DNA of 33,352 nucleotides, from the IMG/VR virus record IMGVR_UViG_3300008267_000187, positions 1-33,352 of that record; one strand, written 5' to 3'. Within the stretch, counting starts at the first letter, position 1, and each line of letters starts with the position of its first letter. This document shows, in pieces, positions 16,644 through 23,675 of the stretch. The DNA comes from a virus. Both the position numbers and the translations under genes were made by a program. The notes under the pieces are model-generated. The model was not told the DNA's origin and did not search any database. It saw only the letters and a list, made by a program, of their open reading frames with translations.

Positions 16644-17195
16644 ATGAAAGAAAACATCAATGAACACGACATGACAAAAAAAATGATGGATATCATCAGA
16701 AATAGTCAAAAATCATTAATAAAAGAAGCTGATGAAATGACAGCACCAGCAACAGAAGAAATGCCACAAAATACGTTGGTACCTGGTGATGATTTACCAG
16801 AAGAAGAACCAAAAATGGCTGAATCACCTAAAGAAGGTCGTGAACCACTTATCAATTTAGATGATTCTTATTTTGAATTAGATAAAGATGACCAAAGATT
16901 TAAAGATTTAGATAAAAAATTAGAAGACATTGCAAATGTTAATGTGACTAGTATTTACGTATCAAAAAACAAAGACTTGGTTATCAACGGTGAAGCTTTA
17001 CAATATCAAAATTCTGGATTATATTTTACAATTGCTTTATCTAACAAAGATGTTGTATCATCTAGTGAAAACGTTGAAGGTGATGAAGCTAACGAAATAA
17101 TTAAAAAACTACAAGGTTTCTTGAAAAACCTTAGAGATGATGTTGCTGGTACAAAAGAATTTTTGTATGACGAAAAATTAGACGGTAAAAAATAA
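16644..17195 (+). CDS. Putative internal head protein with capsid-targeting-like N-terminus (183 aa)
   Basis: The first 28 residues are a basic amphipathic helix ending SLIKE followed by Ala (I26-x-E28/A29), which fits the (L/I)xE-(A/G/S) site cut by T4 gp21-type protease. The next part is acidic and Pro-rich (about 30-65). The C-terminal half is a compact alpha/beta domain (NVTSIYVSKNKDLVINGEAL, then LYFTIALSNKDVV) of unknown family. It is fourth from last in the late operon, 6 nt after the amidase and 4 nt before the spanin-like gene. No enzyme motif was found; the head location is inferred from the N-terminus only. Confidence 0.6.
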   Translation: MKENINEHDMTKKMMDIIRNSQKSLIKEADEMTAPATEEMPQNTLVPGDDLPEEEPKMAESPKEGREPLINLDDSYFELDKDDQRFKDLDKKLEDIANVNVTSIYVSKNKDLVINGEALQYQNSGLYFTIALSNKDVVSSSENVEGDEANEIIKKLQGFLKNLRDDVAGTKEFLYDEKLDGKK

Positions 17196-17199
17196 AATC

Positions 17200-17763
17200 A
17201 TGATAAGAAATAGAATAATATTAGTATTAGCAATCGTATTGACGTTATGTTTAACATCTATGTATGGGTTATTTAAACTATATCAAAACGAAAAAGCAGA
17301 AAGAAAAAGATTCAACGACAATTATGTTGCTGTGTTGACTGATAAATCAAGACAACAAGAATTAACTGCAAAAGAATTAGAAAAACTGTATCCAAAATAT
17401 GATAGTTTGGCTAATGAGTTAAAAATAAAAACAAAACAAATCACAAATATAATTGAAACTAGATACAGATTTAGAGATTCAGTTGTGACTACTAGTGTTT
17501 TAAGAAAAGATAGTGTTTCAGAAAAGAGTTATTTCTCTTTAAAAGAAAAATGTTATAATTTAACTGGGTATATTAAAAAAGACTCTATAGCATTTACAAA
17601 TAAAGAGTTCAAAGACAATTTAACGACATTCTTATATAAAGATTACGAACACAAATACTTATGGGGTTTATTCAAATTTAAACCTTATTACACAGCAAAA
17701 GTATACAGTGATTGTATGAAAGATACAGTAAGCGTATTAAATAATATAAAAATAAAAAAATAA
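17200..17763 (+). CDS. Membrane-anchored coiled-coil protein, possible inner-membrane spanin
   Basis: 187 residues: one N-terminal membrane helix (about 5-24) after a short basic start, then a coiled coil (about 28-85), then a small domain with LWGLFKFKPYYTAKV, SDCMKDT and a Lys-rich end. A single N-in anchor, a periplasmic coiled coil and a position next to an amidase fit an Rz-like i-spanin, although no overlapping o-spanin gene is seen. Similar short anchored proteins are common in Bacteroidetes phages. The spanin role is an inference from topology and context. Confidence 0.6.
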   Translation: MIRNRIILVLAIVLTLCLTSMYGLFKLYQNEKAERKRFNDNYVAVLTDKSRQQELTAKELEKLYPKYDSLANELKIKTKQITNIIETRYRFRDSVVTTSVLRKDSVSEKSYFSLKEKCYNLTGYIKKDSIAFTNKEFKDNLTTFLYKDYEHKYLWGLFKFKPYYTAKVYSDCMKDTVSVLNNIKIKK

Positions 17764-17769
17764 AGTTTT

Positions 17770-18474
17770 ATGACACAAAATGTTCCAACACCTCCAAAAC
17801 CAGAGGTTTCTACAACAAAAAAGAAAAATTACAGACAAAAGACTAGAAAATCTGCACCAGTAGCAAACACAACAACTAAACCGTTACCAAAAGCATATAT
17901 TCTAGAAAAGAAAAAAGAGATTCCTCTTTATGACCCATATACTGGTGAAGCTAATCCTTATTATGAACAATTAACTGGTAAGAAAAACCCTTTGACTCAA
18001 GGTAAAAGTGTGTTAGATGGGCCAGTTAATGTTAAAGAAGAACGATTAAAAAATCTAGTACCAGTAAATGTTGAGTACGGTAGAAAAAATAGATTTTTAA
18101 TTAATTTACCAAAAGAAATAGGTATACAACCATTTTTAATTAATAAGATTAGTGGACCAAAAATAAAACATGATTATGTTAAAATATTTGGTATTAAAAC
18201 ACCGATAAAAAAATATAGTGTTGAAGATGTTGAAATAAATTTTAAAATTCAAATCTTTAGTGATGTCCTTAGCAAATTACAGACTATTGCATTAGAAGGC
18301 AACTCAATTAGTTTTTCAGTTGACATATTAGATGCAGCTGCTGCACCGTATCAAACATGGGAATATTCTGATTGCTTGATAAAAGAAATAAATGTTGAAG
18401 AATTAAGTTATAATAGCGGTGATTTTATGAATTGCACTTTAAAGTTAGAAGTTGGTGATTACAAAATCAAATAG
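17770..18474 (+). CDS. Tail-tube-fold protein (T4 gp19-like), N-terminally extended
   Basis: 234 residues. The first 100 are basic, Pro- and Lys-rich and probably disordered. The rest looks like the myovirus tail-tube fold: NRFLINLPKEIGIQPFLINKISGP, then a DAAAAPYQTWEYSDCLIKEI stretch matching the 'vnD..g...e.W...g..i..i' strand, and a C-terminal SGDFMNCTLKLEVGDYKI, as in tubes that end with 'L.Y.s.d...i.ltl..Dy'. It may be a tube, tube-initiator or baseplate-hub component. It is the last gene of a late operon, followed by a strong terminator. Fold assignment is moderate. Confidence 0.5.
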   Translation: MTQNVPTPPKPEVSTTKKKNYRQKTRKSAPVANTTTKPLPKAYILEKKKEIPLYDPYTGEANPYYEQLTGKKNPLTQGKSVLDGPVNVKEERLKNLVPVNVEYGRKNRFLINLPKEIGIQPFLINKISGPKIKHDYVKIFGIKTPIKKYSVEDVEINFKIQIFSDVLSKLQTIALEGNSISFSVDILDAAAAPYQTWEYSDCLIKEINVEELSYNSGDFMNCTLKLEVGDYKIK

Positions 18475-18493
18475 AAAAATATAAATAATAAAT

Positions 18494-18520
18494 AAAAGCC
18501 CTAGGATTAGGGCTTTTTTT
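18494..18520 (+). terminator. Rho-independent terminator ending the late operon
   Basis: AAAAGCCCTA (18494-18503) pairs with TAGGGCTTTT (18508-18517) around a GGAT loop, followed by three more T. Ten base pairs without mismatch. Confidence 0.92.
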
Positions 18521-18531
18521 GTTAATTTATC

Positions 18532-18547
18532 ATATTTATATATAAAA
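18532..18547 (+). promoter_or_regulatory. Late-type promoter motif (ATATTTATataTAAAA)
   Basis: Lies between a terminator and the ATG at 18561, 29 nt upstream of it. No -33 TTG at the expected place. Confidence 0.6.
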
Positions 18548-18560
18548 CAAATTACCCAAA

Positions 18561-18803
18561 ATGAAAAAGAAACTTAACGAAGATTTAACAAAAACTGATG
18601 TTAATAAACAAATCAAGGTCTATATGGATTCTAGTGAGTTTAAAAACAAAATTGAAAAGATTGTTAAAGATAGGATAAAAAATGAAAAAGAGTTAGAAGA
18701 CAAAATTGTTGACATCACTAAAAATGTTTTGACACAATTATATAAAACTCTTTGGGTTAAAAGAGCTACATGGGTGAATAATATATCTAATAAAAATAAC
18801 TAA
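18561..18803 (+). CDS. Small helical, lysine-rich late protein (80 aa)
   Basis: MKKKLNEDLTKTDVNK opens a mostly helical, Lys/Glu-rich chain with a Trp-containing end (TLWVKRATWVNNI). No known family is assigned. The start contains L-x-E followed by Asp (E7), only a poor match to the head-protease site. It begins a late unit, 7 nt upstream of the 563-residue candidate head protein, and both follow one late-type motif. Its small size, charge and late context would suit a minor virion component or internal protein. Confidence 0.65.
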   Translation: MKKKLNEDLTKTDVNKQIKVYMDSSEFKNKIEKIVKDRIKNEKELEDKIVDITKNVLTQLYKTLWVKRATWVNNISNKNN

Positions 18804-18810
18804 ATATATC

Positions 18811-20502
18811 ATGAAAAAAATCAAAATAACCAAAGAACAATACAATAGAATCACTAGCCTTTTAAAAGAAGGGTTTCCAGTACTTAAAAAAAATTTAGTT
18901 GATAAAACTTTTCAAAAAGAATTTGCAAATAAAAATATTAAAAATTTAGGTGAAACAGAATCTGATTTTAATATAAAAAAAGATGTACCTAGCAAAGGTG
19001 TTTCTAGAGCTGGTATGGGTAAATTTATGAAAGAATCTATTGGTGATTTAAAACATGAAACTTTAGAATTGATAAAATATCTTTATAGAAAAACTGAAGA
19101 ATTTTCTCCATTTTGGGCTGAACATGATTTGACTTATGATGATATTTGTGATGCGTTAGAATCAAAAGGTATCATTATTAAAAAAGATGGTAAATTTGAG
19201 TTATCTAAATCATTGGGTTCAGCTGAAGATGCTAAACAAGCTGTAGAATCTGAATTATCACAAATGATTGGTGGTGAAAAAGAAGAAATTGAAGAAGGTG
19301 ATTGGTTTGATTCACACCCAGACCACCCAGCTAATCAACCAGACCCATCATATAGTAAAGCTAGTATACAACCAAATCAATTATCATTTGAAGGACTTTA
19401 CAGTAATAGAGAAATAGCAATATTAAAAGACAAGTCTGGTCAATTATATTCATTCTATTATGACAATGTTTCTGAAGAAGACTTAAACTCAATTGCTTAT
19501 GATTTAGGTTTTGCTGAAGAAGAATATGTAGGTAAAGATGAAGATGGTATGCCAGAATTTGATTACTATTATGATTGGAGAGGAAACCAAGACCAAGAAC
19601 CATTAGTTTTAGCTGCATATGCTGACGAATTAGCTAACGAAGCTGGTGAAGGATTAGAAGATTGGGAAAACGGTGTTGAATTGGTAAAAATTGATGATGC
19701 ACTTAAAAATGAATTATTGAGTGTTTATGATAAAGACACTAAACTTACATCTATATTATCTGGTGTTAACGAAATGGACATGGGTGATATAAAATCAAGA
19801 TTAGCTGAACCATTTAGACAACAACCAAGTGGTTATGAAGAAAAATCACCAGAAGAAAAAGAAAGAATCAGACAAAGTTTAGCTGCAATAAGAGCTAAAT
19901 CTGCTGCACAAGATATTGAAAGATTTAAACAAAGAGATGCTCAAAATGCTATGCACAGTGCAAGAGCTGAAAAAGATATAACTACAAAAACTTTACCAAT
20001 AGAACCTAAAAAACCAATCGGACAATACAACATGTTTGGTGGTATTGATGAAATGAATGCTGGTGATGCTGGTCCGTTTACTCCAGCGTTAGGTGCACAA
20101 ACAATTCAAAAAAGAATGCCGATAGTTACAAATGTTCCAGTTGTTAGAGAAGGAATGACCGCAACACCTAGCACAACTGGTGAATACACAAAACCAGCAT
20201 TCGAAATGAAAAAAAACCATACTGACTTTGCTGAAACAAAACCAAAAGCTTTCAAAAAAACACAATGGGCTGGTGGTGGCTTTGTTGAATTTAACGATTG
20301 TACAAAATTAAACAATAAACCAGCTGGTTCTGGATGTAGTGCTGGGGCTGTTGATAAAGTAGTTACAATTAAAAAAACAAAAGGAAACGTAAATGCACCT
20401 TCTTTATCTGAAAGTAAAATTTATGAAGCGATTGCTAAAAAAACTGGTAAAACAATAGATGAAGTAAAAAGAATTATTCAATCAAAAAATAATAAGTCTT
20501 AA
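18811..20502 (+). CDS. Large putative internal/head-associated protein with cleavable-looking N-terminus (563 aa)
   Basis: Starts MKKIKITKEQYNRITSLLKE followed by Gly: a basic amphipathic helix ending L-x-E/G at E20, a good match to a T4 gp21-type cleavage site. A folded helical part follows (about 60-150), then an acidic Tyr-rich segment (FYYDNVSEEDLNS to DYYYDWRGN, about 215-265), then a long low-complexity, Ala/Glu/Lys-rich part with QYNMFGGIDEMNAGDAG, ending in a small KIYEAIAKKTGKTIDEVKR helix. No catalytic motif is recognised. It shares a late promoter with the 80-residue gene and is followed by another candidate of the same class. Virion location is inferred. Confidence 0.65.
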   Translation: MKKIKITKEQYNRITSLLKEGFPVLKKNLVDKTFQKEFANKNIKNLGETESDFNIKKDVPSKGVSRAGMGKFMKESIGDLKHETLELIKYLYRKTEEFSPFWAEHDLTYDDICDALESKGIIIKKDGKFELSKSLGSAEDAKQAVESELSQMIGGEKEEIEEGDWFDSHPDHPANQPDPSYSKASIQPNQLSFEGLYSNREIAILKDKSGQLYSFYYDNVSEEDLNSIAYDLGFAEEEYVGKDEDGMPEFDYYYDWRGNQDQEPLVLAAYADELANEAGEGLEDWENGVELVKIDDALKNELLSVYDKDTKLTSILSGVNEMDMGDIKSRLAEPFRQQPSGYEEKSPEEKERIRQSLAAIRAKSAAQDIERFKQRDAQNAMHSARAEKDITTKTLPIEPKKPIGQYNMFGGIDEMNAGDAGPFTPALGAQTIQKRMPIVTNVPVVREGMTATPSTTGEYTKPAFEMKKNHTDFAETKPKAFKKTQWAGGGFVEFNDCTKLNNKPAGSGCSAGAVDKVVTIKKTKGNVNAPSLSESKIYEAIAKKTGKTIDEVKRIIQSKNNKS

Positions 20503-20521
20503 TACTTTATCAAAAACTAAG

Positions 20522-20536
20522 ATATTTATAATAAAA
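20522..20536 (+). promoter_or_regulatory. Late-type promoter motif (ATATTTATAATAAAA)
   Basis: Exact consensus, 25 nt before the ATG at 20547; no -33 TTG at the expected position. Confidence 0.65.
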
Positions 20537-20546
20537 TCAATTAAAG

Positions 20547-22406
20547 ATGGACAAAAATATAATAAAAAAACACTTAACTCAAAAATTTGTTAACGAAGCA
20601 AAAGGTGAAACAGCAACCCCAGGGATTACTGTAACAAATGCTGCTAAGAAAAAATCTGGAGAGTTTAATAAACAAGGTGTTAAAGATATCGATAAGAATT
20701 TATCTGCTTATGAGAAATCTTTAGGTAAAGGTATGGAAACAACTAAAACACCTAACAAATTCAACTATACTGACAACAAAGAAGTTGAATATCACGACCA
20801 AATGGAAATCATGAATGGTCAAGAGATGATTCAATATGATAGAGAACCAAACAAAGAATTTAAAGATAGAGCTAAACAAGCTTTAGAAGGTAGTTCAATT
20901 ATGGGTAACAAGGGTGGAAAAGATATGGGTAATGCTGAGGAAACTTGGGGTGCTTCATCTGACGATTTTGGTAAAAATTTAGCTAAAAATGCAAAAGCTT
21001 CATTTAAAAAGAGATTAGATTCTGAAACTGGTATTATGAGTTTCGGTGATGATATTGAAGTTGTTCCTAAAGGTAATAAACCAATGGGTAAACATTCAGC
21101 ATTAGCAGAAAATAAAGATAACAATAAACCGCAAATAAAACAATCAATGAAAAGACTTAACTTTAAAAAAGAATTTAACGGTGTTGGAAACGCACTGAAA
21201 ATGATACCAGAATCATACAAAGTAGATAATAAAGTATTCGAAATGACTGATGGTGTTGAAAACTATAAAATCCGTTGGGAAGGTAATTTGACTGAAGGTA
21301 AAGCAGTTGTTCTTATGGCATCTGACAAAACTATGGTTAACGAAGATATGGCTCACATGAAACATCTTATGGGTTACAAATCTCAAGAAACATTAGGTAC
21401 TGTAAAAGGTAAAGCTAGATTAGATGAAAACAAAATGTTTACTGACATTTGGTCTAAAACTAGAGAATTAATGGAAGCTGAAGACATTGAAAGTGCAAAA
21501 GCTAAAACTGGTAACTTGGAAGATATCAAGAAAAAAGCTCCAGAAGCTACTAAACATGTACAAGGTTCTGTATCTAAAGATAAAGGAACAAAAGCACCAG
21601 CTGCTAAAGAAGGTGATTTAGATGATGCTGTATCACATGCACCAGAAGCTAAAAAACATGTTGAAGGTTCTGTATCAACTGAAAAAGGTACAAAAGCACC
21701 AGCACCTAAAAAAGGTGAGTGGGAAGGAGTTAAGAAAAAAGCATCTGAAGCTACTAAACACGTAACAATGAAAGAATCTTTTAACGCTGATGAAGAAGAA
21801 GAAACTGAAGAAGTTGAAGATGTGACAACTGAAAACGTAGAAACATCAAAAGCAAAAGGTGTTAAAAAAGGTAACTGGGATGAAATTAATGTACCTCACG
21901 CTGCTGAAGCTAAAAAACATGTTCATATGGGTAAAGCTGGTATGAGTGAAGGAATCCAATTAGGTGAAAACTTTTTCGCACCAATGTCTGAAAACTTAGA
22001 CGAATATGATGATTTAATGGATTTAGAATTTGAAAGAAGAAAGAAAGCAAAAGAAGATAAATTAAACGCTGCATCTAAGATTGACACTAGAGATGTTGAT
22101 GATTTAATGGATTTAGAATTTGAAAGAAGAAAGAAAGCAAAAGAAGATAAATTAAACGCTGCATCTAATTCTAATATTGATACTAGAGATGTTTATGATT
22201 TAAACATAAAACAAGTAAAAGAATACGGTGACGAACACGAAATATCAACTGACGATGCTGTTAAAAAAATGGGATTAGATGAGTACGGTGATGAGCATGA
22301 AATATCAACGGATGATGCTGTTAACAAAATGGAATTAGACGAATATGGTGATGAGCATGAAATATCAACGGATGATGCTTTAAAAAAAAAAGTAGTGGCG
22401 AAATAG
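20547..22406 (+). CDS. Repeat-rich putative head protein (0-frame product, 619 aa)
   Basis: Begins with a basic helix ending FVNE followed by Ala (V15-x-E17/A18), a near match to the head-protease site. Residues 20-200 are Lys/Asp/Gly-rich; about 210-290 is a more folded part (GVENYKIRWEGNLTEGKAVVL). Then come imperfect repeats: three or four (E)A(T/K)KHV units (about 335-465), two 30-residue DDLMDLEFERRKKAKEDKL units, and three 20-residue (E)YGDEHEISTDDA units. The frame closes at 22404 just after an A10 tract, and the next gene's frame is open from that tract, so a -1 shift would add about 223 residues. No catalytic motif was seen. Confidence 0.68.
   Translation: MDKNIIKKHLTQKFVNEAKGETATPGITVTNAAKKKSGEFNKQGVKDIDKNLSAYEKSLGKGMETTKTPNKFNYTDNKEVEYHDQMEIMNGQEMIQYDREPNKEFKDRAKQALEGSSIMGNKGGKDMGNAEETWGASSDDFGKNLAKNAKASFKKRLDSETGIMSFGDDIEVVPKGNKPMGKHSALAENKDNNKPQIKQSMKRLNFKKEFNGVGNALKMIPESYKVDNKVFEMTDGVENYKIRWEGNLTEGKAVVLMASDKTMVNEDMAHMKHLMGYKSQETLGTVKGKARLDENKMFTDIWSKTRELMEAEDIESAKAKTGNLEDIKKKAPEATKHVQGSVSKDKGTKAPAAKEGDLDDAVSHAPEAKKHVEGSVSTEKGTKAPAPKKGEWEGVKKKASEATKHVTMKESFNADEEEETEEVEDVTTENVETSKAKGVKKGNWDEINVPHAAEAKKHVHMGKAGMSEGIQLGENFFAPMSENLDEYDDLMDLEFERRKKAKEDKLNAASKIDTRDVDDLMDLEFERRKKAKEDKLNAASNSNIDTRDVYDLNIKQVKEYGDEHEISTDDAVKKMGLDEYGDEHEISTDDAVNKMELDEYGDEHEISTDDALKKKVVAK
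22008..22168 (+). repeat. Two direct repeats, 71 bp identical, 90-bp period
   Basis: Bases 22008-22078 and 22098-22168 are identical over 71 bp, encoding DDLMDLEFERRKKAKEDKL and flanks. Identity at silent sites points to a recent in-frame duplication. Confidence 0.9.
22221..22385 (+). repeat. Three tandem 60-bp coding repeats
   Basis: Units start at 22221, 22281 and 22341, each encoding (E)YGDEHEISTDDA and a linker. Copies two and three are closer to each other than to copy one. The third unit is cut short and runs into the A10 tract, where its GCTGTT..A-run has become GCTTT plus A10. Confidence 0.9.
22379..22391 (+). promoter_or_regulatory. Probable -1 ribosomal frameshift or slippage site (T TTA AAA in an A10 tract)
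   Basis: In the 0 frame the codons are GCT TTA AAA AAA AAA GTA, so T-TTA-AAA (22379-22385) is a canonical X-XXY-YYZ heptamer, and A10 (22382-22391) would also permit polymerase slippage. The -1 frame is open from here through to 23056. Only short, weak stem-loops are seen downstream. An error in homopolymer length is the plain alternative. Confidence 0.6.
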
Positions 22407-23056
22407 AAACAGCTATTCAAAACGCTGTACCAAAGATAATTAACAACCCATTAATACAAAACATATCAGATAAAATAATGAATGACCCAAAAGCTATTGA
22501 TGCACTTAAACAGTTCATGAATATGGGTAATATTCAAGAAGATGAAGATATGGTTGTTAAAATACCAGACATGGCATTTTTAAAAAATGCAATTCATTAT
22601 GGTGTTGAACAATCTAAAAGCTTAACTGAGGGTGACCAAGGTGGTAATATTGGTGCTTTCTTGGGTATGTTTGCTGGTGGTACGTATTTAGCGGATAAAT
22701 TTTTCCCAAACCCTATGATTATGCAAAAAGTGGCAACAAATGTAGGTCTTGTTGATATGCTTCAACATGCACATGACCCAATGGCTGTTGCTGGTTTAGG
22801 TGGGTTAGCAGCTGCTGTATTAGGTTGTATTGCTTATAATGTATTTAAAAAACTTAAAAGTAAGAAAGAACCAAAAGTAAACTACGATGGACCAAAAGAA
22901 CCATCAAATACTGGTGACGCTGAAAAAGATAGTATTATTGATAAAATATTAGCTTTACCAAATATGAATAGAAAAAATGATAATTGGCAATATTTAAGTC
23001 AGTTTGATACAAAACTATTAAAGAATTTTTATATTGAAAAAGGTGGTAAACTATAA
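22382..23056 (+). CDS. -1 frame extension with two membrane-like helices; C-terminal part of a fusion, or 192-aa protein from ATG 22478
   Basis: The -1 frame from the A10 tract reads SSGEIETAIQNAVPKIINN and on into the ATG at 22478 (MNDPKAIDAL) without a stop, and this upstream stretch looks like real protein. The fusion would be about 836 residues. The part after 22478 has a TEG site (L-x-E/G at E51), a Gly/Ala/Phe-rich hydrophobic segment (about 58-76), a second long one (about 101-123, MAVAGLGGLAAAVLGCIAYNVF) followed by KKLKSKK, then a polar tail. Internal initiation at 22478 remains possible. The helices suggest membrane contact, for instance during DNA entry. A terminator follows. Confidence 0.6.
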   Translation, partial: KKKSSGEIETAIQNAVPKIINNPLIQNISDKIMNDPKAIDALKQFMNMGNIQEDEDMVVKIPDMAFLKNAIHYGVEQSKSLTEGDQGGNIGAFLGMFAGGTYLADKFFPNPMIMQKVATNVGLVDMLQHAHDPMAVAGLGGLAAAVLGCIAYNVFKKLKSKKEPKVNYDGPKEPSNTGDAEKDSIIDKILALPNMNRKNDNWQYLSQFDTKLLKNFYIEKGGKL

Positions 23057-23073
23057 ATAAATATAAAACATTA

Positions 23074-23103
23074 AAAAAAGGTACTCTAATGGGTACCTTT
23101 TTT
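23074..23103 (+). terminator. Rho-independent terminator
   Basis: AAAAAAGGTAC (23074-23084) pairs with GTACCTTTTTT (23093-23103) around an 8-nt loop, ending in T6. It closes the repeat-rich head-protein unit. Confidence 0.9.
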
Positions 23104-23111
23104 ATTTATGG

Positions 23112-23128
23112 ATATTTATAAATAAAAA
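23112..23128 (+). promoter_or_regulatory. Late-type promoter motif (ATATTTATAAATAAAAA)
   Basis: Follows the terminator, 20 nt before the lysozyme ATG at 23132. No -33 TTG at the expected position. Confidence 0.62.
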
Positions 23129-23131
23129 GTT

Positions 23132-23593
23132 ATGGAAAAAATTACAAAAACTGGTACCCATGGTATCGAACTAATCAAAAAATTTGAAGGGTTCAGTTCA
23201 AAACCCTATAAGTGTCCAGCTGGGATACCAACGATAGCATACGGAGCAACGTTTTACCCAAACGGTAAAAAAGTAACAATGACTGACAAACCAGTAACAG
23301 AAGCTGAAGGTGTTGAGTTATTAAAGTCTATGTTGTCAAAATTTGAACAATATGTTGACTCATATTGTATCGATAGCATAACACAAAATCAATTCGATGC
23401 GTTGGTATCATTTTGTTATAATTTGGGTCCAGCAAATTTAAAATCATCAACATTGTTGAAGAAAGTTAATGCTAATCCAAACGATGAAACAATCAGAGCA
23501 GAGTTCATGAAATGGACAAAAGCTGGTGGTAGAACACTTAAAGGTTTGGTGACAAGAAGAACCGCTGAAGCTGATTTATATTTTAAAAAATAA
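23132..23593 (+). CDS. Endolysin, glycoside hydrolase family 24 lysozyme
   Basis: 153 residues, typical of GH24 endolysins. The catalytic set is visible: KKFEGF (E19), then C28 and T34, exactly E-x8-C-x5-T, the form found in phage 21 and P1-like lysozymes. Further family signs are YGAT, a QFDALVSFCYNLGPANLKSSTLL segment and a C-terminal GLVTRRTAEADLY. It should hydrolyse the glycan strands of peptidoglycan. No signal-anchor or signal peptide is seen, so it should depend on a holin. It forms a single-gene unit with its own late-type motif and terminator. Confidence 0.92.
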   Translation: MEKITKTGTHGIELIKKFEGFSSKPYKCPAGIPTIAYGATFYPNGKKVTMTDKPVTEAEGVELLKSMLSKFEQYVDSYCIDSITQNQFDALVSFCYNLGPANLKSSTLLKKVNANPNDETIRAEFMKWTKAGGRTLKGLVTRRTAEADLYFKK

Positions 23594-23612
23594 AATTACT
23601 AATAAATTCAAT

Positions 23613-23639
23613 AAAACCCTGGCTACGGCTGGGGTTTTT
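23613..23639 (+). terminator. Rho-independent terminator with TACG tetraloop
   Basis: AAAACCCTGGC (23613-23623), loop TACG, then GGCTGGGGTTTT (23627-23638) with two G-T pairs and a T-run. C(TACG)G is a stable UNCG-type tetraloop. Confidence 0.9.
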
Positions 23640-23651
23640 CGTTTTATTTTA

Positions 23652-23666
23652 ATATTTATTATAAAA
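23652..23666 (+). promoter_or_regulatory. Late-type promoter motif (ATATTTATtATAAAA)
   Basis: Directly after a terminator and 24 nt before the histidine kinase ATG at 23676. No -33 TTG at the expected position. Confidence 0.62.
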
Positions 23667-23675
23667 AGTTATAAC

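Noticed and set aside
20831-21220. Open frame of 129 codons on the minus strand within the repeat-rich head protein
   Set aside because: Antisense shadow of a coding region, with no promoter motif or leader on that strand.
22221-22385. Regular 60-bp repeats that could suggest a CRISPR array
   Set aside because: Repeats are contiguous, in frame and coding, without variable spacers.
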